Source: an uncultured Collinsella sp.
Lineage (GTDB): Bacteria; Actinomycetota; Coriobacteriia; Coriobacteriales; Coriobacteriaceae
DNA: 44,040 nt
Reading direction: 5' to 3'
Assembly: GCA_902470815.1 (NCBI GenBank)
Contig: CABRHS010000017.1
Location: 1 to 44,040, forward strand
Shown here: positions 15,886 to 25,190 of the stretch, piece after piece
How the letters are laid out: each line of letters starts with the position of its first letter
Numbering within the stretch: position 1 is the first letter of the stretch
Made by a program: the position numbers and the translations under genes
The notes under the pieces: model-generated
The model's input: only the letters and a program-made list of their open reading frames with translations
What the model was told of the DNA's origin: nothing
The model's database searches: none

Positions 15886-15932
15886 ATATTAGCATGGTTG
15901 CCGCATCGCGATGAAAGCCCCATGCCGGGGGC
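15886..15932 (-). promoter_or_regulatory. Small hairpin and possible internal promoter before murC
   Basis: After the murG stop a 5-bp stem (15917-15921 with 15928-15932) is followed on the minus strand by TTTCATC, a weak terminator form. Just beyond it TAATAT (15891-15886) resembles a -10, but no good -35 is at the right distance. Together they suggest a partial break in the dcw transcript. Confidence 0.3.
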
Positions 15933-15938
15933 GCGGGG

Positions 15939-17072
15939 TTAGCGGACGAGGGCCTCGAGCTCGTCGGCGAGCGCCTGCGCCGCCCGGTCCTGAGCCAAGC
16001 CGCGCGCGGCGGCGCGCATGTCGGCGCGTCTCCCCTCATCGCGCAGCAGGTCGAGGAGCTCATCGCGGAAATCATCCCCGTCGATCTGGGCGTCCGCGCA
16101 CACGAGTGCGGCACCCGCGTCCGACAGCAGCCGGGCGTTCATGGTCTGATGATCCTCGGTCGCAAAGGGATAGGGAACAAGGACCGCGGGCACGGCGAGG
16201 GCGGCGATCTCGGCCACCGAGGACGCGCCGGCGCGCGAGAGCACCAGGTCCGCCGCGGCGAGGGTATCGCCCATGTCGTCGATGTAGGGGCGCACGTCCC
16301 AGCGCGCGGCCTCGTCCCCGCTCAGGCCAAGGGAGCTGACGGCATCTTCGTAGCCGTCCCTGCCCGTGGACTGCACGATTCTCAGGCCATCCACGTCCAA
16401 GAGGGCGCCCTTCAGGTTGGCCAGGCGGTCGTTGAGGTGCTTGGCGCCCAGGGAGCCGCCGAAGACGAGCAGGACGGTCGCGTCATCGTCGATCCCCAGC
16501 GCGGCCCGGCCGCGAGCGCGGTCGCCCGCGAGGACGCTCGCGCGGACGGGATTGCCGGTGAAGACGACTCGCGCCCGGGCGCCTGCATGGGAACCGAGGG
16601 CCTCAAGGGCATTCGGCTGCCCCACGGCGATCAAGCTTGCGATCTTCGCAGACCGCTTGTTGGCCAAGCCGGGAACCGAGTTCTGCTCGTGCAGCGCAAC
16701 GGGGATGCCGAGCTTTGCGGCGGCGCGAACGAGCGGCAGCTCCAGGTACGCCCCGAACCCGATGGCGACGTCCGGGGTGGGAAGGCCGCCGGAGCGGAAC
16801 TCCCCCACCAGGCGGCGCTCCTCGCGTGCCAGATGGATAAGTGCGGTCGCCAAGGTCCACGGGCGCTGACGGTCGAAGCCCGTCACGTGCACGGGATGAA
16901 ACGGGAAGCCGGCCTGCGGCACGAGCGCGCCCTCCAGACGGCGCGTCTCGCCGAAGAAGTGGACCTCGTGCCCGCGGGAGCGCAGCTCGTCGGCGAGCGC
17001 GAGGGCGGGGTTCACGTGGCCCGCCGTGCCCCCGGCCGCGATGGCCACGACCAGATGCCTGCTATCGGTCAT
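15939..17072 (-). CDS. murG: MurG lipid II synthase
   Basis: A 377-residue GT28 glycosyltransferase that adds GlcNAc to lipid I at the inner membrane face to give lipid II. The N-terminal loop is AAGGTAGHVNPALALADEL. The acceptor-side segments are VALHEQNSVPGLANKR and FGAYLELPLVRAAAKL. The UDP-GlcNAc site is in VFGGSLGAKHLNDRL, LSRAGASSVAEIAALAVP and PYPFATEDHQTMNA. The ATG at 17072 has AAGGAA five bases upstream and overlaps the end of ftsW by 11 bases, so the flippase-polymerase gene and MurG are coupled. Confidence 0.96.
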   Translation of the reverse strand: MTDSRHLVVAIAAGGTAGHVNPALALADELRSRGHEVHFFGETRRLEGALVPQAGFPFHPVHVTGFDRQRPWTLATALIHLAREERRLVGEFRSGGLPTPDVAIGFGAYLELPLVRAAAKLGIPVALHEQNSVPGLANKRSAKIASLIAVGQPNALEALGSHAGARARVVFTGNPVRASVLAGDRARGRAALGIDDDATVLLVFGGSLGAKHLNDRLANLKGALLDVDGLRIVQSTGRDGYEDAVSSLGLSGDEAARWDVRPYIDDMGDTLAAADLVLSRAGASSVAEIAALAVPAVLVPYPFATEDHQTMNARLLSDAGAALVCADAQIDGDDFRDELLDLLRDEGRRADMRAAARGLAQDRAAQALADELEALVR

Positions 17073-18840
17073 ATCGGTTCCTTCCCGAATACCTGTTCAT
17101 ATCATCGCGCCGCACGTCACCCGATCGACGCGGCCGCGGAGACCCCGCGATATCGCCGTAATCCACGCGGGGGCGCGCATCGCGAGGGCGCAGGCGCTCC
17201 TGCGCACCGCCGCCCAGATCGATACGCCCGTAACCGCCGCCGAGCGCATCTCGCGCATCGGCGCGGCCGCCTCGGCCCGATGCACGACCCATTCGGTCAC
17301 CTGACGCAGACCTGCCGCCATCATACACGCTCAGGCCTCCGTCGCGGCGCGCGGGCGGACGACGACGTGAGGACGGGCGATCGGCCGCGCCCAAGTCCGA
17401 CCTCCCCCGAGAAGAGCGCGGGAGCGCGGGGCCGGCAGTGCTCCGGCCCACATGGCCGGAGACATCATCCCGCTCGTCCACCACTCCCGCGGCGCGCCCC
17501 ATCACGGACATGCCCGCGCGGCGACGATCAGCCGAGGTCTCGACGTTGCTCTCGACGGAGACGCGAAGAATCAGGCCGGCCAGGATCAACGAGGTGAGGA
17601 CCGAGGAGCCGCCGTAGCTGATGAACGGCAACGGCTTTCCCGTCATGGGGAGAAGCCCCAAGATGCCAAAGGAGTTGATGATGAACTGGATGAGCAAGAT
17701 GAACGAGCACCCGGTGGCGACGAGCTGGCCGTGCAGCGTCGGCGAGCGCCGCGCGATGTAGAAGCCCGCGGCGATCATGGCGAGGAAGACCAACACGAAC
17801 AGGGCGGTGCCCACAAAACCGAGCTCCTCGCCGATAATAGCGAGGATGTAATCGTTGTGGGCCTCCGGCAGGTAGTTGTACTTCATGGTGGCGTTGCCGA
17901 TGCCGCGCCCGAACGGGCCGCCCGAGGCGAACGCCATGATGGCGAGCGTCGCCTGGTAGCCGTCCCCATAGGGATCACTCCACGGGTCGAGGAACACCAG
18001 CAGGCGCGCGAAGCGGTACGGCGACGCGATGGCAAGGCCCACGACGGCCACGAACAGGACAACGCAGATCATGCCGATCAGCTTGTACGAGATGCCGCAG
18101 GTGTAGGCCATGGCGAACACCGTGACGGCGACGATGATGGTGGTGCCCAGATCGGGCTCGGCGATGATCAGGAACGCCGGCACGCCCAGGCAGACCGCCA
18201 TGGCGAACAGGAACGAGGGCGTGTCGGTTGAGCAGTCCTCGTAATAGTCCGCCAAGATCTTCGCGGCCAGGGCGATGATGGCCGGCTTGGCGAACTCTGC
18301 GGGTTGCAAGTTGAAAAAGCCCAGGGGAATCCAGCGAGAGGCGCCCCACGTATCGCCGCCGGCGCCCACGATGAGCACGACGACCAGCAGGACCACAGAG
18401 ATGCCCCACAGGACGTTGACGAAGCCCGTGCGAAACGCACGCCACGGGATAATCGACCGCGTGCCGATCAGGGTGAAGGCAGTAAAGCCGATGCCCATGA
18501 AGATGGCCTGTCGGAACAGGTAGTACCAAGAGCTCCCCTGCTCCTTGAGCGCCTCGACGGAAGAGGCTGAAAAGACCATGAGCAAGCCGAACGCGCAGAT
18601 CGCGACCAGGCAGGAGATGAACACCAGGCGCGGGCGCATGATACGCGCCGGAACGCCCGCGATCAGCTTCTCGCCGAGTTCCGAGTGGCTGGTCGCCGTG
18701 GCCCTGCGGCGAGCCCTCTTGGAAGGGCCCGCCTTGGCGGCCGCCCGGTCGCCGCCGGCGTCATCGCGACGACCGGAGAGCGGCCGCCCGTTATCGATCT
18801 TTCCCTTATCCTCGCCGGGGAAGGCTCCACGCCCCGCCAC
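17062..18840 (-). CDS. ftsW: FtsW septal peptidoglycan glycosyltransferase (SEDS) with long C-terminal tail
   Basis: A 592-residue SEDS protein, the septal peptidoglycan polymerase that works with the FtsI transpeptidase. A basic cytoplasmic N-terminus of about 65 residues precedes about ten membrane helices. Family motifs include IAEPDLGTTIIVAVTVFAM, NDYILAIIGEELGFVG and the C-terminal LPFISYGGSSVLTSL. After the last helix comes an extra 140 or so residues rich in Arg, Asp, Gly and Ser with no fold I recognise; typical FtsW is near 400. The start is GTG at 18840. It lies 6 bases after murD. Confidence 0.95.
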   Translation of the reverse strand: MAGRGAFPGEDKGKIDNGRPLSGRRDDAGGDRAAAKAGPSKRARRRATATSHSELGEKLIAGVPARIMRPRLVFISCLVAICAFGLLMVFSASSVEALKEQGSSWYYLFRQAIFMGIGFTAFTLIGTRSIIPWRAFRTGFVNVLWGISVVLLVVVLIVGAGGDTWGASRWIPLGFFNLQPAEFAKPAIIALAAKILADYYEDCSTDTPSFLFAMAVCLGVPAFLIIAEPDLGTTIIVAVTVFAMAYTCGISYKLIGMICVVLFVAVVGLAIASPYRFARLLVFLDPWSDPYGDGYQATLAIMAFASGGPFGRGIGNATMKYNYLPEAHNDYILAIIGEELGFVGTALFVLVFLAMIAAGFYIARRSPTLHGQLVATGCSFILLIQFIINSFGILGLLPMTGKPLPFISYGGSSVLTSLILAGLILRVSVESNVETSADRRRAGMSVMGRAAGVVDERDDVSGHVGRSTAGPALPRSSRGRSDLGAADRPSSRRRPPARRDGGLSVYDGGRSASGDRMGRASGRGGRADARDALGGGYGRIDLGGGAQERLRPRDARPRVDYGDIAGSPRPRRSGDVRRDDMNRYSGRNRYDR

Positions 18841-18846
18841 GACGCG

Positions 18847-20250
18847 CTACGCCTCCGAGGCGGACAGCCCCGCCACATACGAGCGGAACGCGTCGCCGCG
18901 CTCCTCGAAGCCGGAGAACTCGTCAAAGGAGGCGCATGCCGGCGAGAGCAGGACCACGTCCCCGCGCTGGGCGAGGGAGCGGGCGACGTCCACGGCGTCA
19001 CGCAGGTCATCGGCCTCGGCTATATCGATCTCAGACGCGCCGGGGGCATCGGCCAACGCCGCGCGGAACCGCTCGCGAGCGGCCCCGAAGCACACAACGG
19101 CGGCGGCGCTGGAAGCCACGACGCCCATGAAGTCGTCGAGCGGCGTGCCCTTGTCGGCACCGCCCAGCAGGAGCACCACCCGCTTGCCGGGAAACGTCGC
19201 CAGGGCCTTCTCGACCGCGTCCGTGTTCGTGGCCTTGGAATCGTTGACGTATCGGACCCCATCGACGGTGGCGACGGGCTCGACGCGATGCGCGAGGGGT
19301 CTGAACGACACAAGACCGGCGCGCACGCCGTCGGGCGTCGCGCCGCAAGCCAGTGCGGCCGCGGATGCGGCCAACGCGTTCAACACGTTGTGCGGGCCCT
19401 CGATCTGGAGCTCGTCCACGGACACCAAAGGCGTCTCGACGCCGTCGAAGCGAACCACCAGGCGGCCGTCGCGCACGAACGCGGCACACGCGGCGCCGGC
19501 GTCCGACAAGCCGAGCGACAGGACGCGCCTGCCGGGCACGAACACGCGGTCGGCGAACGCGGAGATGCCCTCGTCCTCCACGTTGACGATGGCAAGGTCG
19601 GACTCGTCCATGTTGCGGAAGAGGTCGATCTTGGCGAGAGCGTAGTTCACATGCGTCTTGTGCCACCCCAGATGATCGGGCGTGATGTTGAGAAGCACGG
19701 CGACGCGCGGATGGAACTCGCGCGTCGTGGCGATCTGATAACTCGAGAGCTCCGCGACGAACCACTCCCCCTCGGGCCTGCGATCGACCTCGCGGATGGG
19801 CGCCGTGCCGATGTTGCCCACGGCGATGCTGGGCAGGCCCGACGCCACCATCAGCTCGTTCACTAGGCTCGTGACGGTGGTCTTGCCGTTGGTCCCCGTG
19901 ATCGCGCACCAGCGCTCGGGAGAGAGGCGCCAGGCGAACTCGGGCTCTCCCATGATCTGGGCGCTGACCGCCGCGCCGTTGCGGAAAAAGTCGGAGAACT
20001 CCGAGATCCCGGGGCTCGCCACGCACACCCCGTACGCGCCCTCTATGCTCTCGGTGCCGTACACGAACCGGGCGCCCGCCGCCTCGAGGGCGCGAGTGCG
20101 CTCGTTGGGGGCGCTGGTTGCTCCCCCGTACACGGTGACGGAATCCACACGCTCGCCCAGATGGGCCACGGCCCACGAGACGACCTCGAGGCCCGTGGTC
20201 CCCTGCCCGAGCACGAGCAGGCTGAAACGTTGCGGCAACGGCATATGCAA
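18847..20250 (-). CDS. murD: MurD UDP-N-acetylmuramoylalanine--D-glutamate ligase
   Basis: A 467-residue ligase that adds D-glutamate to UDP-MurNAc-L-Ala. The N-terminal nucleotide loop is LVLGQGTTGLEVVSWA. The ATP loop is GTNGKTTVTSL, with NITPDHLGWHKTHVNYALAK (metal and HxxxY region) and YVNDSKATNTDAVEKAL in the C-terminal domain, which is the MurD pattern. Another motif is LLGGADKGTPLDDF. The start at 20250 (MHMPLP) or its second methionine two codons on are both possible. It follows mraY by 4 bases. Confidence 0.96.
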   Translation of the reverse strand: MHMPLPQRFSLLVLGQGTTGLEVVSWAVAHLGERVDSVTVYGGATSAPNERTRALEAAGARFVYGTESIEGAYGVCVASPGISEFSDFFRNGAAVSAQIMGEPEFAWRLSPERWCAITGTNGKTTVTSLVNELMVASGLPSIAVGNIGTAPIREVDRRPEGEWFVAELSSYQIATTREFHPRVAVLLNITPDHLGWHKTHVNYALAKIDLFRNMDESDLAIVNVEDEGISAFADRVFVPGRRVLSLGLSDAGAACAAFVRDGRLVVRFDGVETPLVSVDELQIEGPHNVLNALAASAAALACGATPDGVRAGLVSFRPLAHRVEPVATVDGVRYVNDSKATNTDAVEKALATFPGKRVVLLLGGADKGTPLDDFMGVVASSAAAVVCFGAARERFRAALADAPGASEIDIAEADDLRDAVDVARSLAQRGDVVLLSPACASFDEFSGFEERGDAFRSYVAGLSASEA

Positions 20251-20254
20251 ATCC

Positions 20255-21286
20255 TTATCCCAGCTGGAAGAACAACGCGAGGCCCAAGGCTCCGCACGCG
20301 GCGGAGACGATCCAGAAGCGGATCACCACCTTGGTCTCGGCCCAGCCCTTCTTCTCGAAATGATGGTGAATGGGCGCCATGAGGAACACGCGCCGACCCG
20401 TGGCCTTGAAGCTCACGACCTGGATCATGACGGAGAGTGCCTCGGCAATGAACAGGCCGCCCACGACGAGGGAGACGACCTCGGTGTTGGTGAGGACCGC
20501 GACCGCGGCGAGAGCGCCGCCAAGCGCAAGGGAGCCCGTGTCGCCCATGAAGATCTGCGCGGGATAGGCGTTGAACCAGAGGAAGCCGATGCAGCCGCCC
20601 GCGCAGGACGCGCAGAAGATGGCGAGGTTGGGGTCGCCGCGCAGGAAGCAGATCGCCGCCATGACCACCATGGCGATCATGACGGTGCCGCCGGCCAGGC
20701 CGTCCAGGCCGTCGGTCAGGTTGACGGCGTTCGACATGCCCGCAAGCAGCAGGAACACGAACACGAGGTAGAGCCACGGAATCTGTATGGTCATGCCGGA
20801 AAACGCGATCGTGGTGGTGAGGATCCCAAGATCGATGGAGAAGCCGCCGGGGAATCGGATCGCCGGCTCGACGCCGCAGTAGTTGACGGCGATGAGGAAA
20901 AAGACCACGACGATCACCGTCAGGCCGATCATCTTACCCGAGGGCGTGAGGCCCAAAGAGCGCTTCTGGACGACCTTGGTGACGTCGTCGAACAGGCCGA
21001 GGGCGCCCGTGGCGAGCATTGCGCCCACAGCGAGCATGAGCTCCACGGTGGGCTTTGCCATGATCAGGCAGGTGAGCACGACGGCGAGCAGGATGATGAC
21101 GCCGCCCATGGTGGGCGTGCCCGCCTTGACCAGATGGCTCTGGGGGCCGTCGGCGCGGATCTGCTGGCCGATGCCGTCCTTCTTGAGGAACCTGATCCAC
21201 AGGGGCATGACGAGGCCGGCGATGGCTGCCGAGATGAAGATGGCGAGAAAGACCTGATAGGTGGGATACGCGGGGTTACCGAGCAT
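20255..21286 (-). CDS. mraY: MraY phospho-MurNAc-pentapeptide transferase
   Basis: A 343-residue membrane enzyme that moves phospho-MurNAc-pentapeptide from UDP to undecaprenyl phosphate, making lipid I. About ten helices are visible. Catalytic loops are FLKKDGIGQQIRADGPQSH with TPTMGG, FDDVTKVVQKRSLG (aspartates), NLTDGLDGLAGG, FMGDTGSLALGG and the terminal PIHHHFEKKGW. The chosen ATG at 21286 has AGAGG nine bases upstream and overlaps murF by 11 bases; an earlier in-frame ATG at 21307 lies inside the same SD region and is unlikely. Confidence 0.96.
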   Translation of the reverse strand: MLGNPAYPTYQVFLAIFISAAIAGLVMPLWIRFLKKDGIGQQIRADGPQSHLVKAGTPTMGGVIILLAVVLTCLIMAKPTVELMLAVGAMLATGALGLFDDVTKVVQKRSLGLTPSGKMIGLTVIVVVFFLIAVNYCGVEPAIRFPGGFSIDLGILTTTIAFSGMTIQIPWLYLVFVFLLLAGMSNAVNLTDGLDGLAGGTVMIAMVVMAAICFLRGDPNLAIFCASCAGGCIGFLWFNAYPAQIFMGDTGSLALGGALAAVAVLTNTEVVSLVVGGLFIAEALSVMIQVVSFKATGRRVFLMAPIHHHFEKKGWAETKVVIRFWIVSAACGALGLALFFQLG

Positions 21287-22724
21287 CGGCGCACACCTCT
21301 TCCACAAAACGGTCGAGCCCGACGAAGCGCGAGCCCTTTACCAACACGAGGTCGCGCTCGCCGATCACGCCGGCGAAGCGCCTGATGAGGACGTCGCACG
21401 AGGGCACCACCTGGACATCGCCCTCATCAAGGCCCATGAGACGGGCCGCGGAGGCCATCTCCCCCGCCATCTCGCCGCCCACGCAGATGAGAAGGCCGGG
21501 GCGCCTGGCGGCCGCATATGCGCCCGTGAGCGCGTGCAGGCGCGGGGCCTCGTCACCCATCTCGCCCATCTCGCCCAGGACGGCGATGCGAGTACCGGAG
21601 CAGGGCAGGCTCGCGAGGAGATCCAGACCGGCGGCCATTGACTCGGGGCTCGCGTTGTACGAGTCGTCGATCACGCGGGCGCCGTTGGCGGCGCGGCGCA
21701 CCTGGGCGCGGCGACCGGTGAGCTCGAGCTCGGAGAAGGCCTCATCGATCTCGAAGCCGGGAACCCCCAGGCGATGTGCCACGGCGGCAGCGAACAGGGC
21801 GTTTGGCACGGACTGGGCGCCGGGAATGGAGAGGTGCGTGCGGAAGCTCGAACCGTCCTCGAACGTGATGTCGAAGTGGGCGCAGCCCTCCTCGTCGAGC
21901 TCGACGCGCGTGGCGCAGACGTCGTCGTCGGTCGAGGTGCCGGCGAGCACCACGTCCACCCCTGCGGGGCGGGCGAAGCGCTCGATGATATACGGGGTGA
22001 AGTCGTCCTCGCCATGGAGGACCAGGGCGGAATGACGGCCCTCGAAATTCTGCGCGCTCGGGGGCATACCCTCGAGGATCTCGGCCTTGGCGCGGGCGAT
22101 GCCCTCGCGGCTGCCGAGCATGCCGATGTGGGAGGTCCCCACTTTGGTGATGATGGCGAACGTGGGCTGCGCGCACGCGGTCAGGCGGCTGATCTCTCCG
22201 AAGTCGTTCATGCCCATCTCGAGGACGAGCATCTGGGTGTCCTCCGGGGCGGACAGGATGGTGAGCGGCAGCCCGATGAGGTTGTTGAAATTGCCCGCCG
22301 TGGCATGGACGCGGTAGCGCTTTGCCAGGCACGCGGACAGGACGTCCTTGGTGGTGGTCTTGCCGATGGAGCCGGTCACGCCGATCACCGTGCAGCGAAG
22401 GCGCGCGCGGTACCCTTGCGCGAGGCGAAGCAGGAACTCCGTGGGGTCGTCGCACAGCAGGATGGCGCAGCCCGCCTCGCCGGCGGCGTCGAGTACGTCG
22501 ACGCTGGGCTCGCGCGTCATGACCGCCGCGCCGGCGCCCGCCGCCACGGCTTTTTCCACATAATCGTTGCCGTCCACACGCTCGCCGGGAAACGCCACGA
22601 ATATGGCGCCGGGCTCCACTGCGCGAGAGTCGATGGCCACGCCGCGGCACATGCGCTCGGCGCTTCCCGCCACCAGGCGCGCGCCCGTCGTGCTCACGAG
22701 GTACTTGACTGCGATCTCAACCAT
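21276..22724 (-). CDS. murF: MurF UDP-MurNAc-tripeptide--D-alanyl-D-alanine ligase
   Basis: A 482-residue ligase that adds D-Ala-D-Ala to the UDP-MurNAc tripeptide. The ATP loop is GVTGSIGKTTTKDVL, followed by NFNNLIGLPLTIL, the MurF-specific loop. EMGMNDFGEI and VIDDSYNASPESMAAGLDLLASL are also typical. VSKALVKGSRFV-like residues appear as VLVKGSRFVGLDRFVEEV at the end. In most dcw clusters murE sits just before murF; here the 88 bases between ftsI and murF hold no gene, so the third-residue ligase must be elsewhere. The ATG at 22724 has a distant AGGAAGGG. Confidence 0.96.
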   Translation of the reverse strand: MVEIAVKYLVSTTGARLVAGSAERMCRGVAIDSRAVEPGAIFVAFPGERVDGNDYVEKAVAAGAGAAVMTREPSVDVLDAAGEAGCAILLCDDPTEFLLRLAQGYRARLRCTVIGVTGSIGKTTTKDVLSACLAKRYRVHATAGNFNNLIGLPLTILSAPEDTQMLVLEMGMNDFGEISRLTACAQPTFAIITKVGTSHIGMLGSREGIARAKAEILEGMPPSAQNFEGRHSALVLHGEDDFTPYIIERFARPAGVDVVLAGTSTDDDVCATRVELDEEGCAHFDITFEDGSSFRTHLSIPGAQSVPNALFAAAVAHRLGVPGFEIDEAFSELELTGRRAQVRRAANGARVIDDSYNASPESMAAGLDLLASLPCSGTRIAVLGEMGEMGDEAPRLHALTGAYAAARRPGLLICVGGEMAGEMASAARLMGLDEGDVQVVPSCDVLIRRFAGVIGERDLVLVKGSRFVGLDRFVEEVCADAR

Positions 22725-22812
22725 ATGCGCTGCGACCCTTCCTGCGCGCTTTCCCTACAACCCGGTTATGGTACCCCGCCCAACGCGGAATGTGGTGCAG
22801 GCTGTGTGAACC

Positions 22813-24636
22813 CTACCGCGTCGGCTTGATGCCCAGCGTGGGCAGCGCGGTCTCCATGATGGTCCTGAACACCGGCGCCGCGGCTTCAGAGCCGGCGGCG
22901 GTGCCGTCGAGCGTCACGTAGCACATGGCCCGCGGATCGCGCGACGAGGCGAATCCGAGGAATGACGCCATGAAGGTGCCCTCTTGGTACCCCGCGGCCC
23001 CCTCGACGGCGCGCTCGGCCGTTCCCGTCTTGCCCGAGACCTCGTACCCAAGGACCTGGGCGCTCGACCCCGTGCCCTCGTCGACGACCGTCAGCATCAT
23101 GTCGGCCACGGCTGCCGCCGTCTCCGCGCTGATGACACGCTCCTCGCCGTCAGTCCAATCCACCTCCTGGCCCGCCCGGGTCTTGAGGAAATGCGGGGTC
23201 GTCATGACGCCCTTGTTCGCGATCGCGCTCATGGCCCTGACCATCTGCACGGGCTCGACCGCCAGGGACTGGCCGAAGGACATCGAGCCCAGGCTCGCGC
23301 CGTCGTACTCGTCACGGTCCTTGATGATGCCGAGGGACTCGCCGGGAAAATCGATTCCCGTCGAGGCGCCGAAGCCGAAGTCCTTGATCACATGCTCGTC
23401 GAACCCTTTCGCCCCGAGCTTCTCGCCCACCAACACGAAGCCCGTGTTCGATGAGCGACGCATCATCTCGCGCAACGTCATGTTCAGGCCGTAATCGCGC
23501 TTATCGGCATCGCGCACCTGGTCGCTGCCGACCATCACGACGGCAGGAACGTCCATGGCGCTGTCCGGGGTCATGCCCGCGTGCTCGATCGCCGCGGCGG
23601 CGACGAAGGATTTGAACACCGAACCGGGCTCGTACACGTCCGTCACCATGCGCAGGTTCAGGTCCGCGTTGGAGGCGGACGCGAGGTCCGTCGGGTCGTA
23701 CGTGGGGTACGAGCAGGCGCAGACGATCTCGCCCGTCGTGGGGTCCGTCACCATGACCGACCCGTTCTTGGCGCCCACGCGCTCCACCACCTCCGCAAGG
23801 GCGTCCTCCGCCACGCGTTGGATGTTCGCATCGATGCCCAAGACGATGTCCATGCCGTCCTCGGCCGGCACCTTCTTGTAGGCGCCGCCCGCGATGAACG
23901 TGCCGTCGAGGGCGCGCTCGCGCACCAGGGATCCGTCGACGCCCGTGAGGATGTCGTTATATTGCTTTTCCAGGCCCGAGACGCCAACGTTGTCGACGTT
24001 GACGATGCCCAGGACCTGCGAGGCGAGCGATCCGTTGGGGTACACGCGCTTGATCGACGGCTCGAACTCGATGCCCGCGATGTTCTTCTTGGCCAGGATC
24101 TCGGCGTCGGCGTCGTCGACCTGGCGCTTCACATAGGCGAAGGTGGTGTCCAGGTCCAGCAGGTCGGAAACGAAGTCCTTGTCGACCCCAAGCACCTCCA
24201 CAAGCGCCGAGATCGCCTTCTTGCGCTTGCCCTTCTCGATGAGCTGCGGGTTTATGTACACGTTCTTGCACTCGACACTCGAGGCGAGCACCGTGCCGTT
24301 GCGGTCGTAGATGGTCCCGCGCTTGGCGTAGAGCTTCTGGCTGGACAGGCGACGAGCATTCGCCTCGGATTGGTAGCGGTCGGCGTTGATGAGCTGGAAG
24401 TCGGCCAAGCGAGCCGCGACGAGCATACCCGCGAGGCCAAGACCGGCCATGAGAACGCCTTGGCGCGAAATCGGCTCATTTGCGAGATTGGAATGGAGCA
24501 GGTCCGTCTGCACGCGGCCGCGGCCGCGCGTCGATCCCCCGCGGCGATTCCGGTCCGACCCCGATCGGCGCGCATCCGACCTCTCGGGGCGCGCATCGGC
24601 ACGCCTGCCGCGCCAGGTATCCTCGTTCGATGTCAT
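22813..24636 (-). CDS. ftsI: FtsI-type penicillin-binding protein (class B PBP)
   Basis: A 607-residue class B transpeptidase that crosslinks septal peptidoglycan with FtsW. A basic cytoplasmic tail of about 50 residues is followed by a membrane helix (about 60-80). The dimerisation domain contains KRGTIYDRNGTVLASS. The catalytic motifs are SVFK (339-342, nucleophile serine), SSN (395-397) and KTG (536-538). No PASTA domain is present at the C-terminus, unlike many Gram-positive relatives. It lies 15 bases after the ftsL-like gene. Confidence 0.95.
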   Translation of the reverse strand: MTSNEDTWRGRRADARPERSDARRSGSDRNRRGGSTRGRGRVQTDLLHSNLANEPISRQGVLMAGLGLAGMLVAARLADFQLINADRYQSEANARRLSSQKLYAKRGTIYDRNGTVLASSVECKNVYINPQLIEKGKRKKAISALVEVLGVDKDFVSDLLDLDTTFAYVKRQVDDADAEILAKKNIAGIEFEPSIKRVYPNGSLASQVLGIVNVDNVGVSGLEKQYNDILTGVDGSLVRERALDGTFIAGGAYKKVPAEDGMDIVLGIDANIQRVAEDALAEVVERVGAKNGSVMVTDPTTGEIVCACSYPTYDPTDLASASNADLNLRMVTDVYEPGSVFKSFVAAAAIEHAGMTPDSAMDVPAVVMVGSDQVRDADKRDYGLNMTLREMMRRSSNTGFVLVGEKLGAKGFDEHVIKDFGFGASTGIDFPGESLGIIKDRDEYDGASLGSMSFGQSLAVEPVQMVRAMSAIANKGVMTTPHFLKTRAGQEVDWTDGEERVISAETAAAVADMMLTVVDEGTGSSAQVLGYEVSGKTGTAERAVEGAAGYQEGTFMASFLGFASSRDPRAMCYVTLDGTAAGSEAAAPVFRTIMETALPTLGIKPTR

Positions 24637-24651
24637 GGGCGCGCCGCCCGG

Positions 24652-25122
24652 TTACTTTGCCAGCGCGGACAATGCGCCCGCGGCGTCGGCAGACGAGTCC
24701 ACGTACTCGGTGAAATCGAGCGTGATCCCGCTGTCCGCGGCGACCATGCCGTAACCCTCCGCAAGATCGCGAATACGCGTGGAGGACCCATACACCGCGC
24801 GCATGACCTCGAGCTCCGAGCTCTGCTCCTGCGCCTCGGTGAGCGCATTGGAGAGCGTGGCGGCGTTGTTGAGCGTGGCGGTGGTGAGGCCCGCGAGCGT
24901 CACGCGGAAGAGACCGAGCGCCACGAACATCACGGCGAGCACGGCGAAGAGCTTGACGCAATGCGTGAACTGCGGGCTGACGTCTTGGCTGGTCTCACGG
25001 CCCGCACCCGAAACGACATCCAGGCGGGGACGGGAGGACTGGGCGGGCGCGGGGACGTGACCCTCATACACATCGGGCCGCATATCATAGGCATATGCTG
25101 CGTTTGAGGTGTGGTAACCCAT
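24652..25122 (-). CDS. ftsL: FtsL-like septum protein
   Basis: A 156-residue bitopic protein in the ftsL position between rsmH and ftsI. A cytoplasmic N-terminus of about 55 residues is followed by one membrane helix (CVKLFAVLAVMFVALGLFRVTLAGL) and an extracytoplasmic coiled coil (TTATLNNAATLSNALTEAQE, then SSELEVMRAVYGSS). The last part (RIRDLAEGYGMVAADS) resembles the IEELAREKLGMV-type end of FtsL and DivIC. FtsL sequences vary greatly, so the call rests on size, topology and place. The ATG at 25122 has GGAGGG nine bases upstream. Confidence 0.78.
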   Translation of the reverse strand: MGYHTSNAAYAYDMRPDVYEGHVPAPAQSSRPRLDVVSGAGRETSQDVSPQFTHCVKLFAVLAVMFVALGLFRVTLAGLTTATLNNAATLSNALTEAQEQSSELEVMRAVYGSSTRIRDLAEGYGMVAADSGITLDFTEYVDSSADAAGALSALAK

Positions 25123-25190
25123 GGTATGCGACCCTCCGTCCCAGAAGAAAAGCTATTACGTGCATGCGAGACGGATCGGATGCGCGATGC

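Noticed and set aside
14284..15942. A 552-codon plus-strand frame opposite murB and murC
   Set aside because: Same mirror composition with no domain, and both Mur enzymes opposite are complete.
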